In this document: piece after piece, positions 12,246 through 23,934 of the stretch
How positions within the stretch are numbered: the stretch's first letter is position 1
Layout of the letters: every line of letters starts with the position of its first letter
NCBI GenBank assembly: GCA_007570785.1
Contig: ML660204.1
Location: 2,542,001 to 2,606,000 of the forward strand
Reading direction: 5' to 3'
Source: Antilocapra americana
Taxonomy: Eukaryota > Chordata > Mammalia > Artiodactyla > Antilocapridae
DNA length: 64,000 nt
Program-made: the position numbers and the translations under genes
Notes under the pieces: generated by a model
Databases searched by the model: none
Seen by the model: the letters and a program-made list of their open reading frames with translations, nothing else
What the model was told of the DNA's origin: nothing

Positions 12246-12579
12246 AGTTTTCCGGATGGATTCTGCCCTAGGAAAAGCCCCTGCTCTGCACGCCTCCTCA
12301 GAGGCCCCTGTGATTATGAAGATGTTTGTGTGCTTCGGAGAAAAGTCAGGAAGAGGGACACTTGAGAGCCTTGTGTCAACACAGCCAGGAGGGGTTTAGC
12401 TTATACAGTCAGGAGGCAGTGTTTGCCAGCAGGTGGGAGGAGAGAACTCTGTGCTAACCGCAGCCAGAGCTGTTGGCATCTGCTTTACCTTTCTGCCCCA
12501 GCAGACTTCTCCTAAGCAGAATTTGTCCTTCGGCCCAAGTCCCTCATTCCATGTTCCCAACTTCCCTGTATGTCCAGTG

Positions 12580-12760
12580 CCCTGGGTTCATAACTGCAAG
12601 GGTTCGAGTCTCAGCTCCACCAGTTCATCCTGCAGCTTTGGGCAAGGGCCACCCCTTCCCCCAACCTCAGATCCTCTACCTATAAAATGGGAGTTTAGAG
12701 ATTCCAAACTCCAACACCAGACAGCTAACAAAAAAAAGAAAGAAAGAAAGAAAAGAAAAA
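12580..12760 (+). repeat. MIR SINE followed by a (GAAA)n tract
   Basis: Forward MIR: CTGGGTTCATAACTGCAAGG, AGCTTTGGGCAAGGG and CTACCTATAAAATGGGAG. A purine-only AAAG/GAAA tract follows at 12727-12760. Confidence 0.65.
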
Positions 12761-13267
12761 CCCAGGTAAAGAGCAAGAGTACAGGTGAGAACTGGCCAAA
12801 AGGAGCCACTTTTCAGCCTCAGTCCATCCCTGCCCTGCAGGAACGTGGGCACTGAGCCGCAGGATCTTTGGGGTTAAGACAGGCTAGAAATCTCTGGGTT
12901 TTTTTAAGTATGAAATCTTTCAAGTTATAAATGTTGACTGAAAATAAAATACACACACATGCAGGCCAAAGCAAACTCGTCTATTGGCATGATACAGCCT
13001 GTGAGTTGCCGGTTTGGGACCTTTGGACTTGCCTGCCTCTGAGCACCCTCCGGCTTTGACCCTGTCAGCTTAGAAAGTGTTCACAACCTAAAAGCTGAGA
13101 GTTAGGTTTGATTTGGTGGGAATTTTTAGGACTTCAAGCCGAAGAGACAGCATCTCAAGTAACCCTGAGACAACAGCTCTAAGGAGGTAAGGAAAGGAGT
13201 CAGATCATACAGAAGTTTTGCAACAAAGGACAGGCGGTCTGAACATCAAAAGATTGTCGCTAATTAA
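12761..13267. other. unassigned DNA up to the gap
   Basis: No exon or clear repeat was seen. Confidence 0.4.
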
Positions 13268-13277
13268 NNNNNNNNNN
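13268..13277. other. assembly gap (10 N)
   Basis: Ten N bases in AT-rich flanks. A 10-base N run is often a placeholder, so the true missing length is unknown. Confidence 0.95.
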
Positions 13278-13649
13278 CATCTTTTCATGTGTTTGTTAAG
13301 ACATTTGTTTTTAAGAAATGAAACAAGCCAAGTGAAGTATGTATATTTTTAATAACTGGGTACTTCTGGTGACTCCAGTTTGAAACACTAAATTTTTATC
13401 AAGTTTTATTTTGAAAGAAAGAAAGAAAAGAAATAAGAAGGTTGCCTTGTTCCACCTGAGCTGGGAATGTGAGCATCAGGCAACTGACAGGGCTTATAAA
13501 TAAACGCTTAGCAAGTAAGTGAATTCACAACTATGGACTCCCCAGACAATGAGGATCCACTGTAATGTATCTTTCACCTTTCTCTGAGGGATGCTATTAG
13601 GATTGGGGGTTGTTGACCCAGCGAATTGGATTTTCTGAGTGGGGAAATG
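13278..13649. other. unassigned DNA
   Basis: A GAAA-rich tract lies at 13412-13440. No gene was recognised. Confidence 0.4.
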
Positions 13650-13718
13650 TATCAGGTTGGCCAGAAAGGATGTTAGGGTTTTTATTGCAGACCTGAATGA
13701 ACTTTGGCCAACCCAATA
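13650..13718. mobile_element. short mariner-type inverted-repeat element
   Basis: The left end TATCAGGTTGGCCAGAAAG and the reverse complement of the right end, TATTGGGTTGGCCAAAGTTC, form imperfect terminal inverted repeats. They resemble ruminant mariner ends (consensus like TATTGGGTTGGCCAAAAAG), with TA at the borders. Only about 69 bp long, so it is a hairpin-like MITE without transposase. Confidence 0.7.
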
Positions 13719-14129
13719 ATTTGGAGGGGCAGCTGGAATGGTTTGAGTTCTACTCTCACCATTTTACCACCTACTTGCCACCTGCCCTCATGCAAGTTCC
13801 CTGGTTTCTGGAGCCTGAGCTTCCTTGACGGTAAAACATAGAGAACATCCCGTAATATAGGGTGAATTGACAGAATAAATGTGGAGCACGCAGGACAAAG
13901 ACTGGTTAAATGGCAGCTTTCAAACTGTGCTGCTTTCATGCTTTCCTTTAGGATACAGGTTTTAAGAATTTAGCCACTCAAAATACTACGGATTTAAAAA
14001 TGGATAAAACCCTGGCTTACAAAGCATTATCCTTCAATTAAAAAATTAATTAATTAAAAACCCTGGCTTACAAATCTTGCAGGAGAGATAAGCCCACCTA
14101 AATAGGACACTGGGTGTGAAAAGGAACAG
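13719..14129. other. unassigned DNA
   Basis: The phrase AAAACCCTGGCTTACAAA occurs twice, near 14006 and 14056, separated by a TTAAT-rich tract. This is a small local duplication. No exon was seen. Confidence 0.45.
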
Positions 14130-14275
14130 AGTAACAAGCTGCTACTGCTGCGGCTAAGTCGCTTCAGTCGTGTCCGACTCTGTGCAACCCCATAGACGGC
14201 AGCCCACCAGGCTCCCCCGTCCCTGGGAGTCTCCAGGCAAGAACACTGGAGTGGGCTGCCAGTGCCTTCTCCCAG
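14130..14275 (-). repeat. Bov-A SINE, antisense, little diverged
   Basis: GTCGCTTCAGTCGTGTCCGA, CAACCCCATAGACGGCAGCC and GTCTCCAGGCAAGAACACTG match the young BovA consensus. Several CpG sites are retained, which suggests a fairly recent insertion. Confidence 0.88.
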
Positions 14276-14389
14276 AGTAACTAACTAAGTGCTGCTAAAC
14301 TTTTTTTCTTTGCCCCTTCTTTGCTGAGAAGCCTGCTTTTACCTGGGTAGTGACATCAATCCAAATGAGTGCAGAACCACTAATTCATT

Positions 14390-14600
14390 CAGAAAATATT
14401 TGAGGGCATGCGGGGTGCCAGGCACTGGTCTAGGTGTTGGGAACTGAATTAAGAACAAAATGGGCAAATATTACCTTCCTAGAGCTTGTGTTCTAGAGAC
14501 AATAAGCAAAATATGTAACTCTATGAGCTGTGGCTAAGAACTATGGAGAAAACAAAGCAGGGAAGGAAACAGAGGGCCCCTGAGATACAAATATGATGAT
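14390..14600 (+). repeat. L2 LINE 3-prime region
   Basis: TTCATTCAGAAAATATTTGA, GGTGCCAGGCACTGGTCTAG and CTAGAGCTTGTGTTCTAGAG are characteristic of L2. Confidence 0.75.
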
Positions 14601-14654
14601 ATTTCAGAGGAGGATTTTAAGGTGGGTTAAAATGTGACGTTTTTGAATAACAGT

Positions 14655-15014
14655 AAGAATAAGACTTCTTAAGATTTATTTATTTTATTTTGGGGCTGTG
14701 GTGGATCTTCGTTGCTGCACCTGGGCTTTCTCCAGTTGCCGAGAGTGGGGGCTATTCTTTGTTGTGGTGCGTGGACTTCTCGCTGCAGTGGCTTCTCTGA
14801 CTCAGGGCATATGCTCTAGGCTCACAGGCTTTAGTAAGTCTGGCTCATGGGCTCAGTGGTTGCAACTTGTGGGGTCTAGAGCACCGGCTCAGTAGCTGTG
14901 GTGCACAGGCTTCATTGCTCCCCAGCATGTGGGATCTTCCTGGATCAGGGGTTGAACGTGTGTCCCCTGCATTGCAAAGCAGATTCTTAACCATTGGGCC
15001 ACCAGGGAAGCCCA
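14655..15014 (-). repeat. full-length CHR-type SINE, antisense
   Basis: About 360 bp, from a T-rich end (ATTTATTTTATTTTGG) through TCTTCGTTGCTGCACCTGGG and GTTGTGGTGCGTGGACTTCT to ATTGGGCCACCAGGGAAGCCC. This is the long CHR form in reverse. Confidence 0.85.
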
Positions 15015-15099
15015 AGAATAATAAGACTGTTTAGGTGAGTAAATAAATATTGCGTATGGAGTGCTTTCCTCACTAGGCATTTCACATATATAATAGCTC

Positions 15100-15215
15100 A
15101 TTACACACAGGTAATTGCTAATCGTGACTGTACTTGTGCACAACTGTAATTAGCTCCATTTTACGGATAAGGAGACTGAGGCTTAGAGAAATAAAGTGGG
15201 GTTCTCACTGTCATG
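15100..15215 (-). repeat. MIR SINE
   Basis: Reverse MIR with a near-consensus core, TCCATTTTACGGATAAGGAG, followed by a GGCTTAGAGAAATAAAG segment. Confidence 0.7.
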
Positions 15216-15429
15216 AAGATAGTGGATGGTTCAGTTTGGAATTCAGATCCAGACTTATTATCTGAGCCCAAAGCCATGTTTTTCTGTTAAATTAATCTCT
15301 TAGCAAAGGGAGAAAGCTCATTCTGAGACAAAGGGGCTTTAATACAGATGTAGATATTTACAGAATCTCCCCTTTAAAACATTTTTAAATGCTCACTTTA
15401 GCTAAATTCAGGGACAGAGCAGCTTCTCT

Positions 15430-15800
15430 GGGGCTTCCCTGGTGGCTCACAGTAAAGAATCTACCTGCAATGCCAGAGACCTAGAACTGTGTTCCAATTT
15501 GAGTCAAAAGGTATTGGCAACCTGGAAGCCAATACTTATTGAAGAATCCCAAAGATTCATCAATTTAGAAAAAATAATTCTAGGTGGCTCAGATGGTAAA
15601 GAATCCGCCTGCTAATACAGAAGACATAAGAGATGTGGCTTCCATCCCTGGATCGGGAAGATCCCCTGGAAAAGGAAATGGCAACCTACTCCAGTATTCT
15701 TGCCTAGAGAATTCCAAGGACAGAGGAGCCTGGCGGGCTACAGTCCCTGGGATCACAAAAGAGTTGGACAGTACTGAGCAACTAACACACACACACACAC
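15430..15800 (+). repeat. degraded Bov-tA followed by a complete Bov-tA with (AC)n tail
   Basis: 15430-15545 is a broken tRNA-like head (GGCTTCCCTGGTGGCTCACA, AAAGAATCTACCTGC). 15584-15783 is a full Bov-tA (AAAGAATCCGCCTGC to GGCGGGCTACAGTCCCTGG). An (AC)n tract follows to 15800. Confidence 0.85.
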
Positions 15801-17002
15801 GCAGCTTCTCCAGAATAGGAAGTCTTTTGGGAACAGGGGTTTATAATTATCCACCCTCTTCCAGAAAACGTGAGCTATGTTGGGCGCTGCCAAAAGCCCT
15901 GGATCTTGGTGAAGGCAAGAGAATTCAGCTTGAGAGTAGACGTGCCATTGGAAATCAGCTGGATAGGAGTCAGCTGCCGAGGATGGCAGGGAAGCTGGCA
16001 GCTGGAGAAAGAAGGAGGGCCTTGGAGGAGAGATGAAGGATGCTGATGTAGGATCTGCATGGCCCCTGGGCCAAGAAACCGTTGGGTGAACCGGGCCTGT
16101 GATTCCGAGCCCCCAGGAGCCTCTGGAAGGTAGATGAGACTTGGCTTCCAACAGAAGTAGCATGCCCAGAGTGGTTGGTGGGATTGGAATCAGCTGGCCC
16201 ACCTTCAGTCTCCTGTCCCCTGGCCCAGCCGCTCACACCGAGGCCTCTGGCAAGTTGTTGGTTTTATGTTTTAGAAAATGTGGCCATTGGACTAGGTTGT
16301 CATGAAATGCCAGCAGAGAGGGCAGGAGAGAGACAGAATGGAAGACACAGAGTGAGTTTCTGTGATTCCCTGGTTTGGATAGACAGGAAGACAGAAGCTC
16401 TCTCATCTCAGGTTGGGTGGGGCTATCTCCAGGGAAAAGGGCTGTGGTCCTGGGCAGATCAGGTCATGCCTGTATACCCTTTTAGCCTTTTGTCCTTGTG
16501 TTCCATGGGTCTTTCAATCTCATGTCAGCAGAGAGAGCACACACAGGGCAGCTTGGGTGAGCTCTGAACGACTGTCTTTCGTTCACTTTGGGACCCTTGT
16601 TGCAGGCTCACAGTGGGCAGCCCTCTATCCATACAGCAAATGCCTTTCAATAGTGTTTCTTTCAGCAATCATTTTAGGGAGAGCTTTATTTATCTTGAAG
16701 AGCTAGTTTGCTTCCCACTCTCCCTTAACTCTAAGAACAAGAAAACTGGGCATAATTTCTCATTTTGCTTTGGTGGACAGGAAGCTCAGAGTGGACCCTG
16801 AGCCTCATGATTACCACCACATTTGCATGTGTGGTCAGGCTGGGGTATTCCCTTCTTCCCCAGGTCTCAGTTTCAGTGTATATTTTACTGTGTCATTTGT
16901 GAGCTGCCTTAAAGTTGGTGAGATTTGTCTTACCCTCGGCTTTCCTTCTATGACTTCTTTACTCAAAAAGCTAGCTTTTGTCCTTATTTTATCAAACTTC
17001 TC
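15801..17002. other. unassigned DNA
   Basis: Open frames on both strands at about 15800-16600 overlap one another. None has a recognisable domain or splice context. Confidence 0.4.
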
Positions 17003-18385
17003 AGTTCAGTCACTCAGTCATGTTCAACTCTTTGCAACCCCATGGATTGCAGCACACCAGGCTTCCCTGTCCATCAACAACTCCTGGAGCTTGCTCAAAC
17101 TCATGTCCATCGAGTTGGTGATGTCCTCCAACCATCTCCTCTGTTGTCCCCTTCTCCTCCTGCCCTCAGTCTTTCCCAGCATCAGGGTCTTTTCAAATGA
17201 GTCACTTCTTTGCATCAGATGGCCAAAGTATTGGAGTTTCAGCTTCAGCATCAGTCCTTCCAATGAATATTCAGAACTGATTTTCTTTAGGATTAACTAG
17301 TTTGATCTTGCAGTCCAAGGGGCTCTCAAGAGTCTTCTCCAACACCACAGTACAAAAGCATCAATTCTTCAGTGCTCAGGTTTCTTTATAGCCCAACTCT
17401 CACATCCACACATGACTACTGGAAAAAACATAGCTTTGACAAGGTGGACCTTTGTTGGCAAAGTAATATCTCTGCTTTTTAATATGCATTCTAGGTTGGT
17501 CATAGCTTTTCTTCCAAGAAGCAAGTGTCCTTTAATTTCATGGCTGCAATCACCATCTGCAGTTATTTTAGAGCCCCCCTCCCCAAAATAAAGTCTGTCA
17601 CTGTTTCCTTTGTTTCCCCATCTATCTTCCATGAAGTAGTGGTACTGGAGGCCATGATCTTAGTTTTCTGAATGTTGAGTTTTAAGCCAACTTTTTCACT
17701 CTCCTCTTTCACGTTCATCAAGAGGCTCTTAAGTTCTTCTTTGCTTTCTGCCGTAAGGGTGGTGTCATCTGCATATCTGAGGTTATTGATATTTCTCCCA
17801 GCAATCTCAATTCCAGCTTGTGTTTCATCTAGCCTGGCATTTCGCATGATGCACTCCGCATATAAGTTAAATAAGCAGGGTGACCATATACAGCCTTGAC
17901 ATATTCCTTTCCCATGTCCAGTTCTAACCATTGCTTCTTGACCTGCATAAGATTTCTCAGGAAGCAAGTAAGGTGGTCTGGTATTCCCATCTCTTGAAGA
18001 ATGTTCCACAGTTTGTTGTGATCCACACAGTCAAAGGCTTTGGCATAGTCAATAAAGCAGAAGTAGATGTTTTTCTGTAACTCTCTAGCTTTTTCGATGA
18101 TCCAGCGGATCATCTCTGGTTCCTTGGCCTTTTCTAAATCCAGCTTGAACATCTGGAAATTCACTGTTCATGTACTGTTGAAGGCTGGCTTGGAGAATTT
18201 TGAGCATTACTTTGCTAGCATGTGAGATGAGTTCAATTGTGCAATAGTTTGAGCATTCTTTGGCATTGCCTTTCTTTGGGATTGGAATGAAAATTTACCT
18301 TTCCCAATCCTGTGGCCACTGCTGAGTTTTCCAAATTTGCTGGCATATTGAGTGCAGCACTTTAACAGAACCGTCTTTTAGGATG
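17003..18385 (-). mobile_element. BovB (RTE) LINE, 5-prime truncated, antisense
   Basis: The minus strand encodes broken pieces of an RTE-type reverse transcriptase. 17829-18164 holds a segment with the FCFIDYAKAFDCVDH motif. 17563-18009 follows with the YADDTTL active-site motif. 17369-17632 holds the conserved downstream KVHLVKAM and CESWAIKK region, and 17024-17263 the C-terminal [12 protein letters not shown] region. The pieces are in different frames with stops, so the copy is dead. The 3-prime tail at 17003-17060 is the sequence from which BovA SINEs derive. RTE elements of this family spread horizontally into ruminants, which is established knowledge. Confidence 0.93.
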
Positions 18386-19684
18386 CTTCAAATGGGAGTA
18401 TGGGATTCTGCTTGGATTCAGACTTCTGCCTGGATTCAAATGAGAGTGTGTGGTGGAGGCCACAGTGCAGAAACTTTGTCACCGGAGCCAGGAGTTGAAC
18501 TCCCAGCCCAGACTCTATCCCCCACTTGCTGGGCAACTTTAAACAAATTGCATGCTCTTCCTGGGTTTCAGTGTCTCTCTGTAAAACGATGGGTTGTGAC
18601 AAAGTCTACCCAAGATTCTAGAATTCTGTGAAGGTGTTAGCCCCTGGAAGGTACTTGGGGTAAATTTAGGAGAGGTGTGGCCATCGACTCAAGGATCCTG
18701 AGAACTAAGGCAGAGATCTCAAAAAAGAGAGAGAGAATCCATAGTCAGAGGTCCAATCCTGTGAAGCTTTAGAGCTGGAACCTCAGGCAGAGGGAGGCAG
18801 CAGGGAAAGGAGCCAGGCGGTGGCTTGACAGCTCTATCAGCCAGGAAGCCCAGGGAAGCATATGCTGTGTCCAAGGTCACTGGAGGGCCTCCATCTGCCA
18901 GGAGCGACTTGCCAGGCATCTGCCCAGCTGGGGCTTGCACCAGGGCCCCTCTGTCCCCCAGGCCTCCCAGTGGCTGCCTGCAGAGGGGCAGCCCTGGCAT
19001 GCTGGATGGGGGAGGGATAGAAACCAGTGTTGCCCCCTGCTGCCACTCCCCATACAGGGGACCTAGCAGGCATTGCCCTGGAGAGCCAACCCAGGGCAGT
19101 CGGCCTGGCAGAGGGTGCCAGTAATTTCAGAGTCACCCCCTATGCCTGCTGGGACTTGACATAAAGCAAAGAATAATACCGCTGAAAAAAGGAGAGAAGA
19201 TCCCCTTCAAGGTGGTCATATTCGTAGTAAAGGCAAGAAATAATCTGTCTTCTGTTTGTCTAAGCACTTTCTCCGTTGCTGCATTCATTGCCTTGGTTGG
19301 ATCTTAAAGAGACAGGCAAGGTCAGGAGGTGGCTCCCACTGAATGAGTGTGGCAGCTGAGATTCAGACATGTCAAGGGCCCAAGGTCACAAACAGTGACC
19401 CTGTGATATGGCTTGGGGAGCTGAGGGTCTCTCGGTGCTAGGCCCACACAGCACTTGGTCTAGAGAGCAGGGTGCAGCCAACAGCTGTTGGAAGAGTTGA
19501 ACACAATGGTCCTGGCAATGAGGGCTTATCCTTTGCCCACATGGCTGATTCTTGGAGGGATGTGGAGAGACATGCTGGTTAGGGAGAAGACATACGAAGA
19601 ATTTCTATTTGAATAATCATCCTTGCTCTGCTAACCACCTGTTTCTGTGATGTCCCACTTTTTTGTCTCAGGAAGTGTATTATT
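18386..19684. other. unassigned, moderately GC-rich DNA
   Basis: 18830-19130 is GC-rich and open on both strands but has no domain. A weak reverse MIR may lie at 19330-19400. Confidence 0.4.
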
Positions 19685-20580
19685 CTATCATCTTTTTATT
19701 GAAATATAGTTGATTTATACTATTGTGTTAGTTTCAGGTGTACAGCTTAATGATTCAGTATTTTTTCAAATTATATTACATTCTAGGTTATTACAAGATA
19801 ATGGGTATAATTCCCTGTGCTTGACAGCGGGGGTTCCCAACCTCTGGGATCTAATGCCTGGTAATCTGAGGCAGAGCTGATATAATAATAATAGAAACAA
19901 AGAGCACAGAAAATGTAATGAGCTTGAATCATCCCGAAACCATCTCCTCACACTGGTCCATGGACAAATTGCCTTCCGTGAAACTGGTCTCTGGTGCCAA
20001 AAAGGTTGGGGATCACTGCTTTTCTGTATATCCTTGTTACTTGTCTATTTTACATACAGTAGTTTGTGTATGTTAACCCCAACCTCTAATTTGTCACTTC
20101 CCTTTCTCTCTGCCCTTTGGTAACTCCAAGTTTGTGTTCTGTATCTGTGAGTATATTTCTGTTTTGTATATAGATTCATTTGTATTATTATTTAGATTGC
20201 AGATATCAGTGATATCACATATTTGTCCTTCTCTGTCTGACATTTCACTAAGCATAATATTAGTCCATCCACATTGTTGCAAATGGCAATATTTCATTTT
20301 TTTACAGCTGAGTAATATTCATTGTGCGTGTGTGTGTATATACACCTTCTTAATCTAATCTTCTGCTGATGGGCACTGGTGTTGTTTTCATGTCTTGGCT
20401 ATTGTAAATAGTGCTGCTATTGAACATTAGGGTGCGTGTGTTTTTCCAAGTTACTGGATCATATGGTAGTCCTAGATCATATGGTAGTCCTATTTTCAGG
20501 TTTTTAAGGAAGTTCCACACTGTTTTCCTTGGAGGCTGCCTCATTTTACACTGCCACCGTGAGTATATGAGGCTTCCCTT
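19685..20580 (-). repeat. old L1 3-prime end, antisense, interrupted
   Basis: TTTTTATTGAAATATAGTTG, CCAACCTCTAATTTGTCAC, TTCACTAAGCATAATATTAG and GGATCATATGGTAGTCC are antisense L1 3-prime text. The L1 is split by the DNA transposon at 19825-20018. ATCATATGGTAGTCCTA is duplicated in tandem at 20458-20491. Confidence 0.85.
19825..20018. mobile_element. hAT-like non-autonomous DNA transposon inside L1
   Basis: Left end CAGCGGGGGTTCCCAACCT and reverse-complemented right end CAGTGATCCCCAACCTTTTT are terminal inverted repeats typed like mammalian hAT elements. About 194 bp with no transposase. It splits a recognisable L1 sentence (CCCTGTGCTT before, CTTTTCTGTATATCCTTGTT after). Confidence 0.75.
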
Positions 20581-21124
20581 TTCTCCACCTGCGATGTCCT
20601 CCTTTTATGGAAGCATGAGGCACACAGGATTTGGAGATGTAACCCCACATCACCACCATGGTATTTTAGGATCTCCCAGGAAAGAAGAATTTTGCTTTTT
20701 CATACAACGTAACAATACATGTCCCAGATCTCTTGTGTTATGAGACCATGATGCAGTAGAAATGCAGACGCTTGAGAACAAGACATCCAGGTGTGACCTT
20801 GAGTGATCGCAAAAGCTCTGCAGCTTCAGATTTCCCATGTGTCCATGGATCAGTCTCCACCTGGCCTCCCTCCACAGGGAATTTGTGAGAAGCAGATGGA
20901 GGTGGAGATATTCCAAACCGTCCAAAGGGGCAGCCTTAGTCGTCTGTCTCCTCCAGGCTTGCAGGGGCACCAGGGCAGCAGCTGCCCTGGGCCCGGCGGC
21001 CTGAAGCCGGGTAGAACAGGAGGGCTGCTTCTGGCTCCTGTCCGGTCTCTGCTTGCAAAGACACCCTGGGCCATTCCCTACCCATTCTTGGACTTTGACC
21101 ATGTCATTTTACACCAGTTCATTT
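20581..21124. other. unassigned DNA
   Basis: A GC-richer block at 20930-21070 is open on both strands. No domain was recognised. Confidence 0.4.
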
Positions 21125-21905
21125 GAAATGAATATTATATAGATTATATTTATTTTTTATTGATATATAGCTACATACCATAAAATCCACACTTTAAAAT
21201 GTACAATACAAAGGATTTTAGCATAGTCACCAAGTTGTATATCTGTCACCGCTTTCTAATTCTAAAACATTTTCATCAATTCCATGCCCACTAGCAGTCA
21301 TTCCCTACTCCTCCTTCCCCCAGCCCTTGGCAACCACTAATCTGCTTTCTGTCTCTATGGATTTGCCTGTTCTGGACACTTCATACAAATGGAATCACAG
21401 TATGTGGCTTTTGGTATCTGGCTTCTTTCATTTAGCATAATACTGTCCAGGTTCATCCATGTTGTTGTATATATTAATACTTCATTCCTTCTTCTAATTA
21501 AATGATATTCCACCAAACGTATAAACCCACTTGGTCCATTTATCCTTCGACACACTTTTGATTTGGGTCATTTCCTCCTTCTGGCTGTTGTGAACAGTGC
21601 TGCTATGGACATTCCTGTATAAGTTTTTGTTTGAACATCTATCTTCTATTCTTTGAGGTAAATACCCACCAGTGGAATTGCTAGGTCATTTGGTCATTCA
21701 ATGTTTTACTTCTTGAAGGACTGCCAGCTTGTTTTCCACAGCAGCTGTACCATTTTGCTTTACATTCCCACCAGCAGCACACAAGGGTTTCAATTCCTCT
21801 GCATCCTCACGCCTGCTTATTATTGCCTGTGTTTTTGATTATAGCCATCCTAGTGGATATGAAGAAGTATCTCATTGTGGAAAATATACATTGCATAGAT
21901 GTTTA
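21125..21905 (-). repeat. old L1 3-prime end, antisense
   Basis: CTTGGCAACCACTAATCTGC, AAATGGAATCACAGTATGTG, TTAGCATAATACTGTCCAGG and GGTAAATACCCACCAGTGG are antisense L1 text, paralogous to 7890-8800. Confidence 0.85.
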
Positions 21906-22849
21906 ACCTGCAAAACCCTTTTTAAAATGTAGTCTTACTCTGGACCTTCCATAGGTAGAATAAATACGAGAGGAGCCTCTCCAGGTGAAATGGGGAAGGA
22001 GGCCTGAGCCCACAGCCCTTTGCAGTCCCAGGGGCAAGTTCTGGGTGATTTGAAGACCACTGGGCTTCATGCCCTCCAAGCTCTGGGATCTGAGTGTAAC
22101 CACCAGAGACTATCCAGCATAGCAGACACCTCCGCCCTCACGCCCATCCTGGTTCCCGTGGGAGCCCTCGCAGCGTGTGGCCAAGTTGTGGGTCTGCCCT
22201 GCACTGTGCTGGGGTCACCACATTGAGAAGGAGCCCAGTGGCTCCATCTGTGGCTCCAGCTCTGCAGGCAGCCTGTGTAGGAAACAAGGAGCAAGCTGGA
22301 GATGTGCTGTTATCGCCTCCCTTTCCGTGTCCAGGAGGAAAGGTCCTGGCTTTTGCTGACAGTGTGGAGAAGTGCAGTGGGTGATGAGGTTGTGAAGCCA
22401 GGGGAAATTTACCAACCCCCTCAGCCATGAGCAGCACTCAGAGCACTCGCCTGGAGATCCAGAGAGGGCGGCTGGAACACTCCCAGGCCCGTCTTCCACC
22501 TCCCGCTTCTCTCTGCATTAGTGTTCTAGGAGCACCAGGCGCTCTGCAGCTTGACAGGTGGAATGTTCTGCCTTCTGGTGTAGTCTTGGCAGAGAGAGGA
22601 TTTTGCCCAAGCTCTGGTCTGTAGGTTGTGTTGCTTTGCTTTCCACAGCTGTGAGAGGCTTGAGTCATCAGACACAGATTGTTCTGTTCCCTTGGATTTT
22701 TGGATAGCTTTCTTCTTTTATTGATGGCTAGTTCTTTTGGGGGTGGGGAAGGATAATTTATAGTACATACAGGAACTTTCACTTAGCTAGCATATTAGGT
22801 TAACCCAAGTGCCTGGTTTCTCCCCCATGACTTGCTGATTGAGTAAAAT
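21906..22849. other. unassigned DNA
   Basis: Many overlapping open frames occur on both strands at 22060-22500 in moderately GC-rich DNA, with no domain or splice evidence. Confidence 0.4.
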
Positions 22850-23060
22850 GCCATCATGTCTCACTTTGAGGAATGCAGCTTCCTAATTTTACAGATGAAG
22901 AAACAGAAACCCAGGGGTTCGAGTCATTGAAAGGGAAGAAAGCATCAGTTAGAACTCTACCAATTCATTCACAGCCCTAGAATCAGAGAATGTTGGATCC
23001 AGAACCGTCTTAGAGACCATCTAATCCAACCGCTTGGTCTGTCATACATGTCTGTTTCAT
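22850..23060 (-). repeat. MIR fragment and another old interspersed repeat
   Basis: TTTTACAGATGAAGAAACAG is a reverse MIR core. The adjoining AATCAGAGAATGTTGG to ACCATCTAATCCAACC segment is a common old interspersed repeat whose family I cannot name with certainty. Confidence 0.55.
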
Positions 23061-23584
23061 CCATTGTGTTACTGACAGCTGTAGGTTGATTGGGTTTAGT
23101 TTTATGAAATTCCCCAGAGGGTGGTGTTCCCTGAGTTTCAAGCTAAGCCATGGCATGCTAAGTGGTCAAGAGAGTAAGTGACCGGTGAAGTCCCAGGAGG
23201 AAAGGCCTGCAGGGCAGACCCTAACACAGAGTGCAATGCATGCATGAGGACAAGGCAGGGCAAGTGCTGTCAGTTGGGCAAACAGCCTTTGCAAAGACAA
23301 GGGAGCAACAAACAGGGCTTTCCTCGGGGGTCAGCAGTCAGCTGAGAGCTGGTTGGAATGGGTAGAGACTAGAGGGCCTTGAATGCCGTGGTCAAGAGTT
23401 TTGCCCTAGGTTGGTCTCGCCTTCTGAGATGGCCCACACTCTGTCTAAGCAGTGTGTTTCTCTCTAAATAAATCCAATTCTTACCTAAAAAGAAAAAAAA
23501 GATGCGTTATGCCCTAAGTAAAACTTAGGGCCTCTGATGAATTTCCAGGAGACCCCATGCCCTTCTCTCCATTGGTCCTGGGCT
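23061..23584. other. unassigned DNA
   Basis: No exon was recognised. The text at 23100-23420 could be a very old repeat. Confidence 0.35.
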
Positions 23585-23823
23585 ACCCTGCATTCATTCG
23601 CACTAAATCGTGTTCGACTCTTTGTGACCCTATGGACTATAACCTTCCAGGCTCCTCTGTCCATGGATTATACTGGACAAGAATGATGGAGGCAAGAATA
23701 TTTGAGTGGGTTGCCATGCCCTTCTCCAGGGGCTGTTCCCAACCCAGAAGTTAAATCCACGTCTCTTATGTCTCCTGCGTTGACAGGGAGGTTCTTTACC
23801 ACTAGCGCCACCTGGGAAGCCCA
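23585..23823 (-). repeat. Bov-tA SINE, antisense
   Basis: AAATCGTGTTCGACTCTTTG, CTTCCAGGCTCCTCTGTCC, GAGTGGGTTGCCATGCCC and GCGCCACCTGGGAAGCCC show a complete reverse Bov-tA. Confidence 0.9.
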
Positions 23824-23934
23824 TGCCCTGAACCAGGCCCTTCTAATTTTTTGATAACCACCTAACTGGTCTCTCTGCCTATATTCTTCCTTTCCAGCTG
23901 TGGTCCACAAAGGTCCCCTATGCGGGGCTTTCTA

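Noticed and set aside
17369..18164. Reverse-transcriptase-like proteins as host genes
   Set aside because: They are broken pieces of one BovB LINE in different frames.
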